From the NCBI GenBank assembly GCA_965237785.1, contig OZ250159.1:3720001-3784000 (forward strand): a stretch of DNA of 64,000 nt, given 5' to 3'. This DNA comes from UBA6522 sp965237785 (GTDB taxonomy: Bacteria > Pseudomonadota > Gammaproteobacteria > Steroidobacterales > Rariloculaceae). Positions 50,490 through 60,575 of this stretch are shown here, piece by piece. The notes beneath the pieces were generated by a model. The model made no database searches. It was not told the origin of the DNA and was given only the letters and a program-made list of their open reading frames with translations. The first letter of the stretch is position 1; the number at the start of each line of letters is the position of its first letter. The position numbers and the translations under genes were made by a program.

Positions 50490-51149
50490 ATGCCAATCGG
50501 TCTGGTGGGTCGAAAGTGCGGTATGACGCGCGTCTTTACGGAGTCCGGTGAATCCATCCCGGTCACCGTGATCGAGGCCGTTCCCAATCGAGTCGCCCAA
50601 CTGAAGCAGCTTGACCGCAATGGCTACCGCGCCGTGCAGGTCACCGCGGGCAGCGTAGCCCCCGACCGTATCCCGAAACCCCAACTCGGTCATTACCGCC
50701 AGGCCGACGTGAACCCCGGCGAGGGCCTGTGGGAGTTTCGGCTCGATGAGAACGAGGGCGAAGATCTGGCGCCGGGCTCGGAATTGGGCGTCGACGTCTT
50801 TCGGGCAGGACAGAAAGTGGACGTCACCGGCGCCTCCAAGGGCAAGGGCTTTGCGGGAGCCGTGAAGCGGCACAATTTCCGCACCCAGGACGCCACCCAC
50901 GGAAATTCGCTGGCCCATCGTGCACCCGGTTCCATCGGCCAGAATCAAACGCCCGGCCGCGTTTTCAAGGGCAAGAAAATGGCCGGGCACATGGGCAACG
51001 TTCGCCGCACCGCAGTCAACGCAGAAGTGGTCAGGGTCGACACCGAACGCAACCTGATCCTGGTGCGAGGCGGCGTGCCCGGTGCTGCCGGCGGCCGTGT
51101 GTTCATTCGCCCGGCGGTCAAGGCGCGACCCGCCGGAGAGATCCAATGA
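50490..51149 (+). CDS. rplC: 50S ribosomal protein L3
   Basis: Early-assembly 23S rRNA-binding protein near the peptidyl transferase centre, 219 residues. MPIGLVGRKCGMTRVF marks the start at 50490, after GAGGA. GSIGQNQTPGRVFKGKKMAG includes the glutamine that PrmB methylates in E. coli. The frame remains open upstream through the leader but that part is not coding. Confidence 0.96.
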   Translation: MPIGLVGRKCGMTRVFTESGESIPVTVIEAVPNRVAQLKQLDRNGYRAVQVTAGSVAPDRIPKPQLGHYRQADVNPGEGLWEFRLDENEGEDLAPGSELGVDVFRAGQKVDVTGASKGKGFAGAVKRHNFRTQDATHGNSLAHRAPGSIGQNQTPGRVFKGKKMAGHMGNVRRTAVNAEVVRVDTERNLILVRGGVPGAAGGRVFIRPAVKARPAGEIQ

Positions 51150-51751
51150 AACTGGACCTTCGCGACAATGGCGGCAGCGTGGAACTCGCCGACGACGCGT
51201 TCGCGGTGCAGTTCAATGGCGCCCTGGTGCACCAGGTGGTTACCGCGTACATGGCCGGTGGGCGCGCGGGCAGCAAGGCCCAGAAGAATCGATCCCAGGT
51301 CCGCGGTGGCGGCGCGAAACCGTGGCGGCAGAAGGGCACGGGGCGTGCGCGGTCGGGAACCATTCGCAGCCCGCTTTGGGTCGGAGGCGGACGAGCGTTT
51401 CCGGGCCGGCCTCGCGACTTCGCCCAGAAGGTCAATCGCAAGATGTACCGCGGTGCCGTGCGATGCGTACTCTCGGAGCTGATCCGCCAGGAGCGGCTGA
51501 CGCTCCTGGAAGAATTCGTCGTCAGCGCGCCGAAGACCAGGGAGCTCATCGCCAAGCTCGACGAATTGAATCTCCGCGACACGCTCATCGTTGTCGAGGA
51601 GGTCGATACAAACCTGCAACTGGCGGCGCGCAACCTGTCGCGCGTTGATGTTCGTGAGGCCAGGTCCGTGGATCCCGTCAGCCTCATTGCCCACGACAAC
51701 GTCGTGATGACCGTTGCCGCGGCCAGGACGATGGAAGCAAGGCTCGCCTGA
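51146..51751 (+). CDS. rplD: 50S ribosomal protein L4
   Basis: Lines the exit tunnel and, in E. coli, regulates the S10 operon by attenuation and translation block. It is 201 residues. The tunnel loop contains GGGAKPWRQKGTGRARSG. Its ATG overlaps the rplC stop by 4 bp. Confidence 0.97.
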   Translation: MKLDLRDNGGSVELADDAFAVQFNGALVHQVVTAYMAGGRAGSKAQKNRSQVRGGGAKPWRQKGTGRARSGTIRSPLWVGGGRAFPGRPRDFAQKVNRKMYRGAVRCVLSELIRQERLTLLEEFVVSAPKTRELIAKLDELNLRDTLIVVEEVDTNLQLAARNLSRVDVREARSVDPVSLIAHDNVVMTVAAARTMEARLA

Positions 51752-51763
51752 GGACCGTTGGAT

Positions 51764-52075
51764 ATGCAGGCAAGCGCATTACGTCAGGAGCGGTTGATGA
51801 TGGTCATCGTCGGGCCGCATATTTCCGAGAAGTCAACCGCCGTGGCGGATTCCAGCCGCCAGGTCGTGTTCAAGGTGCGCCGCGACGCCACCCGCAAGGA
51901 GATTCGCCAGGCTGTCGAGCTGTTGTTCGAGGTGAAGGTGGGCCGCGTCACCGTGGTCAACGTTCCCGGCAAGGCCAAGCGGCGCGGGCCGTCGAAAGGG
52001 CGGCGAGCCGATTGGAAGAAAGCCTATGTGCGCCTGGCGCCCGGGCACGATATCGACTTCATGGGCGTGGAGTAG
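51764..52075 (+). CDS. rplW: 50S ribosomal protein L23
   Basis: Tunnel-exit protein and docking site for trigger factor and SRP, 103 residues. The ATG at 51764 lies 9 bp after AGGA; a TTG at 51758 is too close to that site. VGPHISEKSTAVADSSRQVV begins the conserved region. Confidence 0.95.
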   Translation: MQASALRQERLMMVIVGPHISEKSTAVADSSRQVVFKVRRDATRKEIRQAVELLFEVKVGRVTVVNVPGKAKRRGPSKGRRADWKKAYVRLAPGHDIDFMGVE

Positions 52076-52089
52076 CGGAGGTCACCGGC

Positions 52090-52917
<828 letters not shown>

Positions 52918-52937
52918 ACCAGGACTGAGTATCGATC

Positions 52938-53210
52938 ATGCCTCGTTCCATCAAGAAAGGCCCATTCGTGGACACCCACCTGCTGAAGAAGGTGGAGGCG
53001 GCCGCGCGGAAAAACGATCGCCGGCCGATCAAGACCTGGTCGCGCCGCTCCATGGTGATTCCGGATATGGTCGGTCTGACCATCGCCGTACACAATGGCC
53101 GCGTGCACGTTCCGGTTCTGATATCGGAAAACATGGTGGGCCACAAGCTCGGCGAATTCGCCGTCACCCGGACCTTCAGGGGTCATTCGGGCGACCGCAA
53201 ATCCAGATGA
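52938..53210 (+). CDS. rpsS: 30S ribosomal protein S19
   Basis: Head protein that contacts the A-site tRNA, 90 residues. PRSIKKGPFVDTHLLKKVE and the C-terminal LGEFAVTRTFRGHSGDRK are hallmarks. Confidence 0.97.
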   Translation: MPRSIKKGPFVDTHLLKKVEAAARKNDRRPIKTWSRRSMVIPDMVGLTIAVHNGRVHVPVLISENMVGHKLGEFAVTRTFRGHSGDRKSR

Positions 53211-53219
53211 GAGAATTGC

Positions 53220-53552
53220 ATGGAGACTTCCGCAAAACTGCGTTACGCGAGAATCGCACCACAGAAGTGCCGACTGGTTGCCGACCGGATTCGCGGGCAG
53301 TCGGTCGCGGAGGCGCTCGAAATTCTTCGATACAGTCCGAAGAAGGCCGCTCACGTGCTCCGCAAGGTACTGGAGTCGGCCATCGCCAATGCCGAACACA
53401 ACCATGGGGCCGATATCGACGAGTTGAAGGTTTCCCTGGTGGATATCGGCATGGCGCCCGCCTTCCGGCGCTATCGAGCACGAGCCAAGGGCCGGGGCAA
53501 CCGGATCCGCAAGCTCAATAGTCACATCACGATCGAGGTCGCCGACGAGTAA
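53220..53552 (+). CDS. rplV: 50S ribosomal protein L22
   Basis: Spans the exit tunnel with its beta hairpin, 110 residues. The hairpin tip region is AFRRYRARAKGRGNRI; no deletion of the kind linked to macrolide resistance is apparent. Confidence 0.97.
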   Translation: METSAKLRYARIAPQKCRLVADRIRGQSVAEALEILRYSPKKAAHVLRKVLESAIANAEHNHGADIDELKVSLVDIGMAPAFRRYRARAKGRGNRIRKLNSHITIEVADE

Positions 53553-53557
53553 CGCAT

Positions 53558-54241
53558 ATGGGCCAGAAAGTACATCCAATCGGTATCCGCCTCGGAATCA
53601 CCAAAGAGTGGGCCTCGAACTGGTTTGCCGACTCGCAGACCTATCCCGAGTACGTGCACCAGGACTTCCAGGTACGCGACTTTCTCAAGCGCCGGCTCAA
53701 GGACGCGTCGGTGAGTCGGATCCACATCGAACGTCCGGCAAAGCGGGCGAACATCACGATCCACACCGCGCGGCCGGGAATTGTGATCGGCAAGAAGGGC
53801 GAGGATATCGAGAGGCTGCGCGTTCAGGTGGCGGAACTCCTGGGCATGGCGCTGCACGATGTGCGCCTGAATATCGCGGAAATTCGCAAACCGGAGATGG
53901 ACGCGCAGCTGGTTGCCGAAGGGATCGCGCAGCAACTGGAGCGCCGGGTGCAGTTCCGCCGCGCCATGCGCCGCGCGGTAACCAATACGATGCGCATCGG
54001 CGCCGAGGGCATCAAGGTCAAGGTAGCCGGGCGCCTCAACGGGGCGGAGATCGCCCGTTCGGAGTGGTATCGCGAGGGTCGGGTCCCACTGCATACGTTC
54101 CGCGCCGATATCGACTACGGTCTCGCGGAAGCGCACACGACCTACGGGGTCATCGGCGTGAAGGTTTGGGTATTCCGCGGCGAGGTTTTCGAATCCGGCG
54201 ATGACAGCCGGGAGGCCAAGGATTCCCGGTCGAGGTCCTGA
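53558..54241 (+). CDS. rpsC: 30S ribosomal protein S3
   Basis: mRNA-entry protein with helicase role, 227 residues. The KH domain motif is VIGKKGEDIERLRVQV and MGQKVHPIGIRLGITKEW is the start. Its C-terminus is a short charged tail (DDSREAKDSRSRS). Confidence 0.97.
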   Translation: MGQKVHPIGIRLGITKEWASNWFADSQTYPEYVHQDFQVRDFLKRRLKDASVSRIHIERPAKRANITIHTARPGIVIGKKGEDIERLRVQVAELLGMALHDVRLNIAEIRKPEMDAQLVAEGIAQQLERRVQFRRAMRRAVTNTMRIGAEGIKVKVAGRLNGAEIARSEWYREGRVPLHTFRADIDYGLAEAHTTYGVIGVKVWVFRGEVFESGDDSREAKDSRSRS

Positions 54242-54278
54242 CGCGCGGCGGCGCGAATGATATTGGCAGAGACGCAAG

Positions 54279-54692
54279 ATGCTCCAACCGAAACGAACGA
54301 AATTCAGAAAGCAGCACAAGGGCCGCAACCGCGGTTTGGCCCAGCGCGGCAGTTCAGTCAGCTTCGGGGAGTATGGCTTGAAGGCGATGGGCCGCGGCCG
54401 GATAACCTCTCGCCAGATCGAGGCTGCCCGCCGGGCGATGACCCGGCACGTGAAGCGCGGCGGCAAGATCTGGATACGGATCTTCCCCGACAAGCCGATT
54501 ACCAAGAAACCGCTGGAAGTGCGCCAGGGCAAGGGCAAGGGCAACGTGGAGTATTGGGTTGCGCTGATCCAGCCGGGGCGCGTGCTCTATGAAATGTCCG
54601 GGGTGAGCGAGGAAATCGCCAGGGAAGCGTTCAAACGGGCGGCCGCCAAGCTCCCGGTGGCTACGCGGTTCGTGTCCCGGCAGGCGCTTTAA
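54279..54692 (+). CDS. rplP: 50S ribosomal protein L16
   Basis: Binds near the A site and helps tRNA pass, 137 residues. MLQPKRTKFRKQHKGRNRG starts the protein. PLEVRQGKGKGNVEYWVA includes the arginine hydroxylated by YcfD in E. coli. Confidence 0.97.
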   Translation: MLQPKRTKFRKQHKGRNRGLAQRGSSVSFGEYGLKAMGRGRITSRQIEAARRAMTRHVKRGGKIWIRIFPDKPITKKPLEVRQGKGKGNVEYWVALIQPGRVLYEMSGVSEEIAREAFKRAAAKLPVATRFVSRQAL

Positions 54693-54703
54693 GAAGGATT
54701 GCG

Positions 54704-54907
54704 ATGAAGGCTCGCGTAATGAGGGCACTGCCCCCGGAGGCCCTGATGGAGGAACTGGTCAAGCTGCGGCGGGAGCAGTTCGATCTGCGTCTGCAGGCGG
54801 CGACCGGACAGGGCGCGCGCCCGGACCGGAAGAGCCGGGTGCGCAGGGATATTGCGCGGCTCAAGACGATCCTGCGCGAACTCGAGAATGCGGAGCAAAC
54901 ACCATGA
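54704..54907 (+). CDS. rpmC: 50S ribosomal protein L29
   Basis: Helical protein by the tunnel exit, 67 residues. LVKLRREQFDLRLQAATGQ is the conserved core. Its stop overlaps the rpsQ start by 4 bp. Confidence 0.95.
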   Translation: MKARVMRALPPEALMEELVKLRREQFDLRLQAATGQGARPDRKSRVRRDIARLKTILRELENAEQTP

Positions 54908-55209
54908 GTGGCAATGACATCGAGGAGACGCCGGTGGACGCCGATGGCGCCCGAAAGACCGTCCGCAAGGTGTTTGGACGCGTCGTCAGCAACGCCGCGG
55001 ACAAGACCGTATCCGTGTCGATCGAGCGAGTGATCAAGCACCCGGTGTATCGCAAGTACATTCGCCGAACGACAAAAGTGATGGCCCACGATGAGAACAA
55101 TGCCTGCCGGATTGGCGACAAGGTCGCGGTAGCGGAATGCCGCCCGTTGTCACGGCACAAGTCATGGCGCGTGGTTGAAGTCATCAACGGCAATGGGACG
55201 TCGCAATGA
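54904..55209 (+). CDS. rpsQ: 30S ribosomal protein S17
   Basis: Early 16S rRNA-binding protein with an OB fold, 101 residues. It carries an acidic N-terminal extension of about 17 residues (SGNDIEETPVDADGAR) compared with the 84-residue E. coli protein. The core reads VFGRVVSNAADKTVSVSIER. Confidence 0.95.
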   Translation: MSGNDIEETPVDADGARKTVRKVFGRVVSNAADKTVSVSIERVIKHPVYRKYIRRTTKVMAHDENNACRIGDKVAVAECRPLSRHKSWRVVEVINGNGTSQ

Positions 55210-55574
55210 TTCAGGCACAGACAGTATTGTCGGCAGCCGACAACAGTGGCGCGCGCCGCTTGATGTGCATCAAGGTGCTGGGCGGTTCAAGGCGCCGCTA
55301 TGCGCGGATTGGCGACATCATCAAGGTCACCATCAAGGACGCGATCCCCCGGGGACGGGTCAAGAAGGGCGAGATCTACAGCGCGGTGGTCGTCAGGACC
55401 AGCCACGGCGTGCGCCGTCCCGACGGTTCGGCCATTCGCTTCGACTCCAATGCCGCCGTGTTGCTGAACGCCCGGCTCGAGCCCATCGGTACGCGTATTT
55501 TCGGACCGGTGACACGGGAACTGAGAACCCGTCAGTTCATGAAGATCATCTCGCTGGCTCCGGAAGTGTTGTGA
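55206..55574 (+). CDS. rplN: 50S ribosomal protein L14
   Basis: Inter-subunit bridge protein, 122 residues starting MIQAQTVLSAADNSGARRLM. The start overlaps the rpsQ stop by 4 bp; it is usually the first gene of the spc operon. Confidence 0.97.
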   Translation: MIQAQTVLSAADNSGARRLMCIKVLGGSRRRYARIGDIIKVTIKDAIPRGRVKKGEIYSAVVVRTSHGVRRPDGSAIRFDSNAAVLLNARLEPIGTRIFGPVTRELRTRQFMKIISLAPEVL

Positions 55575-55598
55575 GCGTCGGCAGGACGGACTAAAGGC

Positions 55599-55916
55599 AT
55601 GGCAAAGATTCGACAAGGCGATGAGGTCATCGTGATCAGCGGCAAGGACAAGGGCCGGCGGGGACGCGTGGCGCGAATTGTCGGCGATCGCCGGGTGGTC
55701 GTGGAAAATATCAACATCGCCCGCAAGCACCAGAAGCCGAATCCCAACGCCGGGGTGCCCGGCGGCATCATCGAGAAGGAGATGCCCCTGGAACTCTCCA
55801 ACGTGATGATTTTCAACCCCGTCACCCAGCGGGGCGACCGCGTGGGCTATCGTCGTCTGGAGGACGGACGCAAGGTCCGCTTCTTCAAGTCGAACGATGA
55901 AGTGCTGGACAGTTGA
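55599..55916 (+). CDS. rplX: 50S ribosomal protein L24
   Basis: Assembly-initiating protein with a KOW motif (VIVISGKDKGRRGRVARIVG), 105 residues. rplE begins 1 bp after its stop. Confidence 0.96.
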   Translation: MAKIRQGDEVIVISGKDKGRRGRVARIVGDRRVVVENINIARKHQKPNPNAGVPGGIIEKEMPLELSNVMIFNPVTQRGDRVGYRRLEDGRKVRFFKSNDEVLDS

Positions 55917-55917
55917 G

Positions 55918-56457
55918 ATGAGCAGGCTACAGGAATTCTACCGCAACGAGGCCGTGCCAAAGCTGATGGAGCAGTTGCAGATCGGCAATCCCATGGCGGT
56001 GCCGAAGTTCAGCAAGATCACCCTCAACATGGGCGTGGGCGAAGCGCTGGTCGACCGCAAGGTCCTGGAGCATGCGGTTGCCGATATGAAGCGAATTTCC
56101 GGACAGCAGCCGATCATCTGCAACGCGCGCGTGTCGGTCGCCACTTTCAAGCTCAGGGCCGGTTTCCCGATCGGGTGCAAGGTGACTCTGCGGCGCGAAC
56201 GCATGTTCGAATTCCTGGATCGATTGATCAACATCGCCATCCCCCGGGTCCGGGATTTTCGCGGCTTGAGCGCGCGCTCGTTCGATGGCCAGGGTAATTA
56301 CAGCATGGGGGTCAAGGAGCAGATCATCTTTCCGGAGATCGACTACGACCAGGTCGACGCGATTCGCGGCCTGGACATCGCCCTGACAACGACCGCAAGA
56401 AACGACGTGGAAGGCCGGGCGTTGCTGGAATCGCTCAACTTTCCCCTGCGCGCTTAG
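55918..56457 (+). CDS. rplE: 50S ribosomal protein L5
   Basis: 5S rRNA-binding protein, 179 residues, exactly the E. coli length. MSRLQEFYRNEAVPKLM fixes the start. FSKITLNMGVGEAL and GNYSMGVKEQIIFPEIDYD are conserved. Confidence 0.97.
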   Translation: MSRLQEFYRNEAVPKLMEQLQIGNPMAVPKFSKITLNMGVGEALVDRKVLEHAVADMKRISGQQPIICNARVSVATFKLRAGFPIGCKVTLRRERMFEFLDRLINIAIPRVRDFRGLSARSFDGQGNYSMGVKEQIIFPEIDYDQVDAIRGLDIALTTTARNDVEGRALLESLNFPLRA

Positions 56458-56469
56458 GAGGCGCTAACC

Positions 56470-56775
56470 ATGGCAAAGAAATCCATGCTCATCCGGGAGC
56501 GCAAGCGGGCGGCGACCGTGAAGCGATATGCTGCGAAACGCGCCGAATTGAAGCGGATCATCGGCGATATTAACACTTCCGATGAAGACCGCGAGCAAGC
56601 GCAGCTGAAGCTGCAGGCGTTGCCGCGCAACGCCAGCCCGGTGCGGATGCGCAACCGCTGCGCGATCTCCGGGCGACCCAAGGGGTTCTACCGCAAGTTC
56701 GGTCTGGGCCGAAACATGCTTCGCGAGGCCGCCATGCGCGGGGAGATCCCCGGACTCTCCAAGGCCAGTTGGTAG
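56470..56775 (+). CDS. rpsN: 30S ribosomal protein S14
   Basis: Head protein, 101 residues, the long zinc-free form (the position of a zinc ribbon reads NRCAISGRPKGFYRKFGL with one Cys only). It ends EIPGLSKASW. Confidence 0.96.
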   Translation: MAKKSMLIRERKRAATVKRYAAKRAELKRIIGDINTSDEDREQAQLKLQALPRNASPVRMRNRCAISGRPKGFYRKFGLGRNMLREAAMRGEIPGLSKASW

Positions 56776-56792
56776 TCGCGGAGGAAAGATCG

Positions 56793-57188
56793 ATGAGTAT
56801 GACTGACCCTATCGCCGACATGCTGACCCGAATCCGCAACGGGCAGAAGGCCAAGAAGCGGACCGTGACCATGCCGGCGTCGAAGTTGAAGCTGGCAGTC
56901 GCGAATGTGCTGCGGGACGAGGGCTATCTCACCGATGTCTCGGTGGAGGAGGATGGCTGCAAGCGCACGATGACGATCACGCTCAAGTACTACGAGGGTG
57001 TACCGGTCATCGAAAAAATTTCCCGGGCCAGTCGGCCTGGGCTGCGTTTTTACGCCGGCGCCGACGAGATTCCGAAAGTTCGGGGCGGTCTGGGCGTGGC
57101 CATCGTCTCCACGTCGCGGGGCGTGATGAGCGATCGGCAGGCGCGGGCTGAGGGGCATGGGGGCGAGGTGCTCTGCCTGGTGTCCTAG
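56793..57188 (+). CDS. rpsH: 30S ribosomal protein S8
   Basis: Binds 16S helix 21 and represses the spc operon in E. coli through the L5 message. It has 131 residues. The ATG at 56793 follows GAGGA; an upstream start inside rpsN is not supported. VIEKISRASRPGLRFYAG is conserved. Confidence 0.96.
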   Translation: MSMTDPIADMLTRIRNGQKAKKRTVTMPASKLKLAVANVLRDEGYLTDVSVEEDGCKRTMTITLKYYEGVPVIEKISRASRPGLRFYAGADEIPKVRGGLGVAIVSTSRGVMSDRQARAEGHGGEVLCLVS

Positions 57189-57206
57189 GCGGATTGAGGG
57201 TTGACG

Positions 57207-57740
57207 ATGTCCAGAATTGCAAAAGAGCCCGTTCCCCTGGTCAGCGGCGTGGAAGCTGATCTCAAGGGGAACTCCCTGACGGTCAAGGGACCCAAGGGAA
57301 GTCTGTTTCTCGAATGCCATTCCGAGGTGTGCGTCGATAAGGACGACGCCGAGTTGCGGGTGTCGGCGCGGTCCGGGAGCCGGTTTGCCAGGGCCATGGC
57401 GGGCACCACGCGTGCGCTCATCAACAACATGGTCACCGGGGTGACCGCCGGCTTCGAACGCAAGTTGACCCTGGTGGGCGTGGGATACCGGGCCAGGGCG
57501 CAGGGACAGCAATTGGACCTGACTCTGGGGTTTTCCCATCCCGTGAAGTATCGGGTCCCCGAGGGCGTGACCGTGCAGACGCCGAGCAACACGGAAATCG
57601 TGGTCCAGGGTATCGACCGGCAGCGCGTTGGCCAGGTGGCCGCGGAACTGCGTCGATTCAGGCCCCCCGAGCCCTACAAGGGCAAGGGCGTGCGCTACTC
57701 GGACGAACGGGTTGTGCTCAAGGAAGTCAAGAAGAACTAG
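57207..57740 (+). CDS. rplF: 50S ribosomal protein L6
   Basis: Binds near the factor site, 177 residues as in E. coli. The ATG at 57207 follows GAGGG; an in-frame TTG at 57201 is less likely. KLTLVGVGYRARAQGQQLDL and the C-terminal PEPYKGKGVRYSDE are typical. Confidence 0.96.
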   Translation: MSRIAKEPVPLVSGVEADLKGNSLTVKGPKGSLFLECHSEVCVDKDDAELRVSARSGSRFARAMAGTTRALINNMVTGVTAGFERKLTLVGVGYRARAQGQQLDLTLGFSHPVKYRVPEGVTVQTPSNTEIVVQGIDRQRVGQVAAELRRFRPPEPYKGKGVRYSDERVVLKEVKKN

Positions 57741-57742
57741 TC

Positions 57743-58096
57743 ATGGACAAGAAGCAGAGACGTCAACGCCGTGCGCGACGAACGCGGGCCAGGATCAGCC
57801 GGCTCGGCGCCACGCGACTGTGCGTGCATCGGACGCCCCGGCATATCTACGCCCAGATCATCGCCCCGGAGGGCGACCGGGTCCTCGCCAGCGTGTCGAC
57901 GCTGAGTCCGGATCTGCGCGGCACGTTGAAGAGCACGGGCAACAAGGCAGCGGCAGCGGTGGTAGGCCGCCTGATCGCGGAGCGCGCCAAGGCGCAAGGT
58001 ATCGACCGCGTCGCCTTCGATCGGTCGGGCTTCAATTATCACGGCCGGATCAAGGCGCTGGCGGACGCGGCGCGGGAAGTCGGCTTGAGCTTTTAG
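57743..58096 (+). CDS. rplR: 50S ribosomal protein L18
   Basis: 5S rRNA-binding protein, 117 residues, with an Arg-rich N-terminus (RRQRRARRTRARI). It starts 2 bp after rplF. FDRSGFNYHGRIKALADAAR is the conserved end. Confidence 0.96.
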   Translation: MDKKQRRQRRARRTRARISRLGATRLCVHRTPRHIYAQIIAPEGDRVLASVSTLSPDLRGTLKSTGNKAAAAVVGRLIAERAKAQGIDRVAFDRSGFNYHGRIKALADAAREVGLSF

Positions 58097-58110
58097 TCGG
58101 GAAGTAACGA

Positions 58111-58599
58111 ATGCCAGCAACGGACGAACTCCAGGAAAAACTCGTCGCCGTCAATCGCGTCGCCAAGGTAGTCAAGGGCGGGCGTCAGTTCGGCTTTACC
58201 GCGTTGAGCGTGGTAGGCGACGGCAACGGCCGTGTCGGTTACGGGTACGGCAAGGCGCGGGAACTGCCTCTGGCCATCCAGAAGTCGATGCAGGCCGCGC
58301 GTGGCAACCTCAACTCGATTCACCTGCAAAACGAGACGCTGCAGTACGAGCTTCGAGGCCGCCACGGCGCCACCCGGGTCTTCATGCAACCGGCCTCCGA
58401 GGGGACTGGAATCATCGCGGGCGGCGCCATGCGCGCGGTTTTCGAGTGTGCCGGCGTACGCAACGTCCTGGCCAAGAGCTACGGTTCACGGAATCCGATC
58501 AACGTGGTGCGCGCCACCGTGAATGCGTTGGTGCATATGCGCTCGCCGGAGGAAATCGCGGCAAAGCGCGGCAAATCCGTGGCGGAGATCATCGGTTGA
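58111..58599 (+). CDS. rpsE: 30S ribosomal protein S5
   Basis: Accuracy and mRNA-unwinding protein, 162 residues. VVKGGRQFGFTALSVVGDGN is the spectinomycin-loop region and appears wild type. Its stop shares a base with the rpmD start. Confidence 0.97.
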   Translation: MPATDELQEKLVAVNRVAKVVKGGRQFGFTALSVVGDGNGRVGYGYGKARELPLAIQKSMQAARGNLNSIHLQNETLQYELRGRHGATRVFMQPASEGTGIIAGGAMRAVFECAGVRNVLAKSYGSRNPINVVRATVNALVHMRSPEEIAAKRGKSVAEIIG

Positions 58600-58787
58600 T
58601 GTCGAAAATGGCTAAATTGAAAGTCACATTGGTGAAGAGAAAGTTCGGGCGCAAGCCCGGGCACGCCGAATGCGTTGCGGGGTTGGGGCTGAGGCGCCGC
58701 CACCAGACCGTGGTCGTGGCCGATACGCTGGAGAACCGCGGCATGATCAACAAGGTCTCGTACCTGCTGAAGGTCGAGGAGGTCTGA
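58599..58787 (+). CDS. rpmD: 50S ribosomal protein L30
   Basis: Small 62-residue protein. The ATG at 58599 overlaps the rpsE stop (TGATG); an ATG at 58608 (MAKLKVTLVKRK) is a close alternative. AGLGLRRRHQTVVVADTLEN is the conserved centre. Confidence 0.94.
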   Translation: MSKMAKLKVTLVKRKFGRKPGHAECVAGLGLRRRHQTVVVADTLENRGMINKVSYLLKVEEV

Positions 58788-58788
58788 G

Positions 58789-59223
58789 ATGCGACTGAAT
58801 TCTCTGCAACCCGGAGCCGGTTCGCGCAAACCGAGGAAGCGCGTCGGTCGTGGCATCTCGGCCGGACAGGGCAAGACGGCCGGGCGCGGCGTCAAGGGCC
58901 AGCGTTCCCGGTCGGGCGGCTACAACAAGGTTGGCTTCGAGGGCGGCCAGATGCCCTTGCAGCGACGTTTGCCGAAGGTGGGATTCCACTCCAGGCGGGC
59001 GAAGGATCGCGCCGAGGTCCGGCTTCACGAGTTGGCGCGCGTGGAGGGCGAGACAGTGGATCTCGCCGCGCTGAAGGCAGCGGGAGTGGTACCCAATTCG
59101 GCCCTGAGCGCCAAGGTGTTCGTATCCGGTACCATCGACCGGGCGGTCAAGTTGGTCGGGGTCGCGGTCACAAGAGGGGCTCGCGAAGCGATCGAGGCCG
59201 CCGGCGGTAGCGTGGAGTCCTGA
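58789..59223 (+). CDS. rplO: 50S ribosomal protein L15
   Basis: Late-assembly protein, 144 residues, with the Gly/Arg-rich N-terminus (KRVGRGISAGQGKTAGRG). It begins 1 bp after rpmD and ends 2 bp before secY. Confidence 0.96.
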   Translation: MRLNSLQPGAGSRKPRKRVGRGISAGQGKTAGRGVKGQRSRSGGYNKVGFEGGQMPLQRRLPKVGFHSRRAKDRAEVRLHELARVEGETVDLAALKAAGVVPNSALSAKVFVSGTIDRAVKLVGVAVTRGAREAIEAAGGSVES

Positions 59224-59225
59224 CG

Positions 59226-60557
59226 ATGGCCAGAGCAGGCACCGCAAATCCGGCATCGGTCCTCGGCGCGGCCGGGCGCTTCTCGGAAGTACGCCAGCGA
59301 TTGTTCTTCCTGGTGGGCGCGCTGGTGGTTTACCGCGTCGGCACGTTCATTCCCGTGCCCGGCATCGACCCGTTTGCGCTGAGTCAGTTCTTCGAGCAGC
59401 AGTCCGGCACGATCCTGAGCATGTTCAACATGTTCTCCGGCGGTGCGCTGGAGCGAATGTCGATATTTGCGCTGGGCATCATGCCGTACATTTCCGCCTC
59501 GATCATCATGCAGCTTGCCGTGCACGTCGTTCCCACGCTCGGCCAGTTGCGCAAGGAGGGTGAATCGGGCCGGCGCAAGATCACCCAGTACACCCGATAC
59601 GGCACGGTCCTGCTGTGTACGTTCCAGTCCGTGGCGGCCACCAGCGCTTTGCAAAACCAGGGTGTCGTGGTCAGTCCGGGAGTCGGGTTCGTGTTCAGTG
59701 CCTCGGCCACACTGGTCACGGGAACCGTGTTCCTGATGTGGCTGGGCGAGCAGATTACCGAGCGGGGCATCGGTAACGGAATCTCGATGATCATTCTGGC
59801 CAGTATCGTCTCCGGACTCCCGGCGGCGATCGGCGGAACGCTCGAACTGGTCAACACCGGCGGCATGAATCCGGCCCTGCCCTTTGTCATGGGCGTGTTG
59901 CTGTTGGGTGTCACCGGGTTCGTGGTTTTCATGGAGCGCGCGCAACGGCGCATTACCGTCAACTACGCCAAACGCCAGCAGGGTCGCAGGCTCTACGCGG
60001 GGCAGACGTCGCATCTGCCGTTCAAAATCAACATGTCGGGCGTCATCCCGCCCATTTTCGCGTCCAGCCTGATCCTGTTCCCGGCTACCATTGCGACCTG
60101 GTTCGGCACCGGTCAGGCGGTTTCCTGGTTGCAGCGCCTTGCGGCCAGTCTTGCGCCGGGGCAGCCGATCTACATCCTGCTGTACGCGGGCCTGATTATC
60201 TTTTTCTGTTTTTTCTATACCTCGCTGGTGTTCAATTCCCGGGATACGGCGGATAATCTCAAGCGCTCCGGCGCATTCATCCCCGGTATCCGCCCGGGAC
60301 GGCAGACAGCGGATTACATCGACAAGGTGTTGACCCGACTGACCTTCTGGGGCGCGATGTATATCACCGGCGTTTGCCTGCTGCCGGAGTTCATGATCTA
60401 CCAGTTCAATGTGCCCTTTTATTTCGGCGGGACGTCGTTGTTGATCATCGTCGTGGTGACCATGGATTTCATGGCGCAGTTGCAGGCGCACATGATGAGC
60501 CATCAATACGAAGGGTTGCTGAAGAAGGCGAACCTTCGCGGAACCGGCAGGCGATAG
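59226..60557 (+). CDS. secY: preprotein translocase subunit SecY
   Basis: Channel subunit of the Sec translocon, 443 residues with ten membrane helices. The plug region is near SQFFEQQSGTILSMFNMFSG, and the cytoplasmic loop RRITVNYAKRQQGRRLYAGQ binds SecA or the ribosome. The spc operon position is standard. Confidence 0.97.
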   Translation: MARAGTANPASVLGAAGRFSEVRQRLFFLVGALVVYRVGTFIPVPGIDPFALSQFFEQQSGTILSMFNMFSGGALERMSIFALGIMPYISASIIMQLAVHVVPTLGQLRKEGESGRRKITQYTRYGTVLLCTFQSVAATSALQNQGVVVSPGVGFVFSASATLVTGTVFLMWLGEQITERGIGNGISMIILASIVSGLPAAIGGTLELVNTGGMNPALPFVMGVLLLGVTGFVVFMERAQRRITVNYAKRQQGRRLYAGQTSHLPFKINMSGVIPPIFASSLILFPATIATWFGTGQAVSWLQRLAASLAPGQPIYILLYAGLIIFFCFFYTSLVFNSRDTADNLKRSGAFIPGIRPGRQTADYIDKVLTRLTFWGAMYITGVCLLPEFMIYQFNVPFYFGGTSLLIIVVVTMDFMAQLQAHMMSHQYEGLLKKANLRGTGRR

Positions 60558-60575
60558 GTCTTTCAGGAGTCAGAC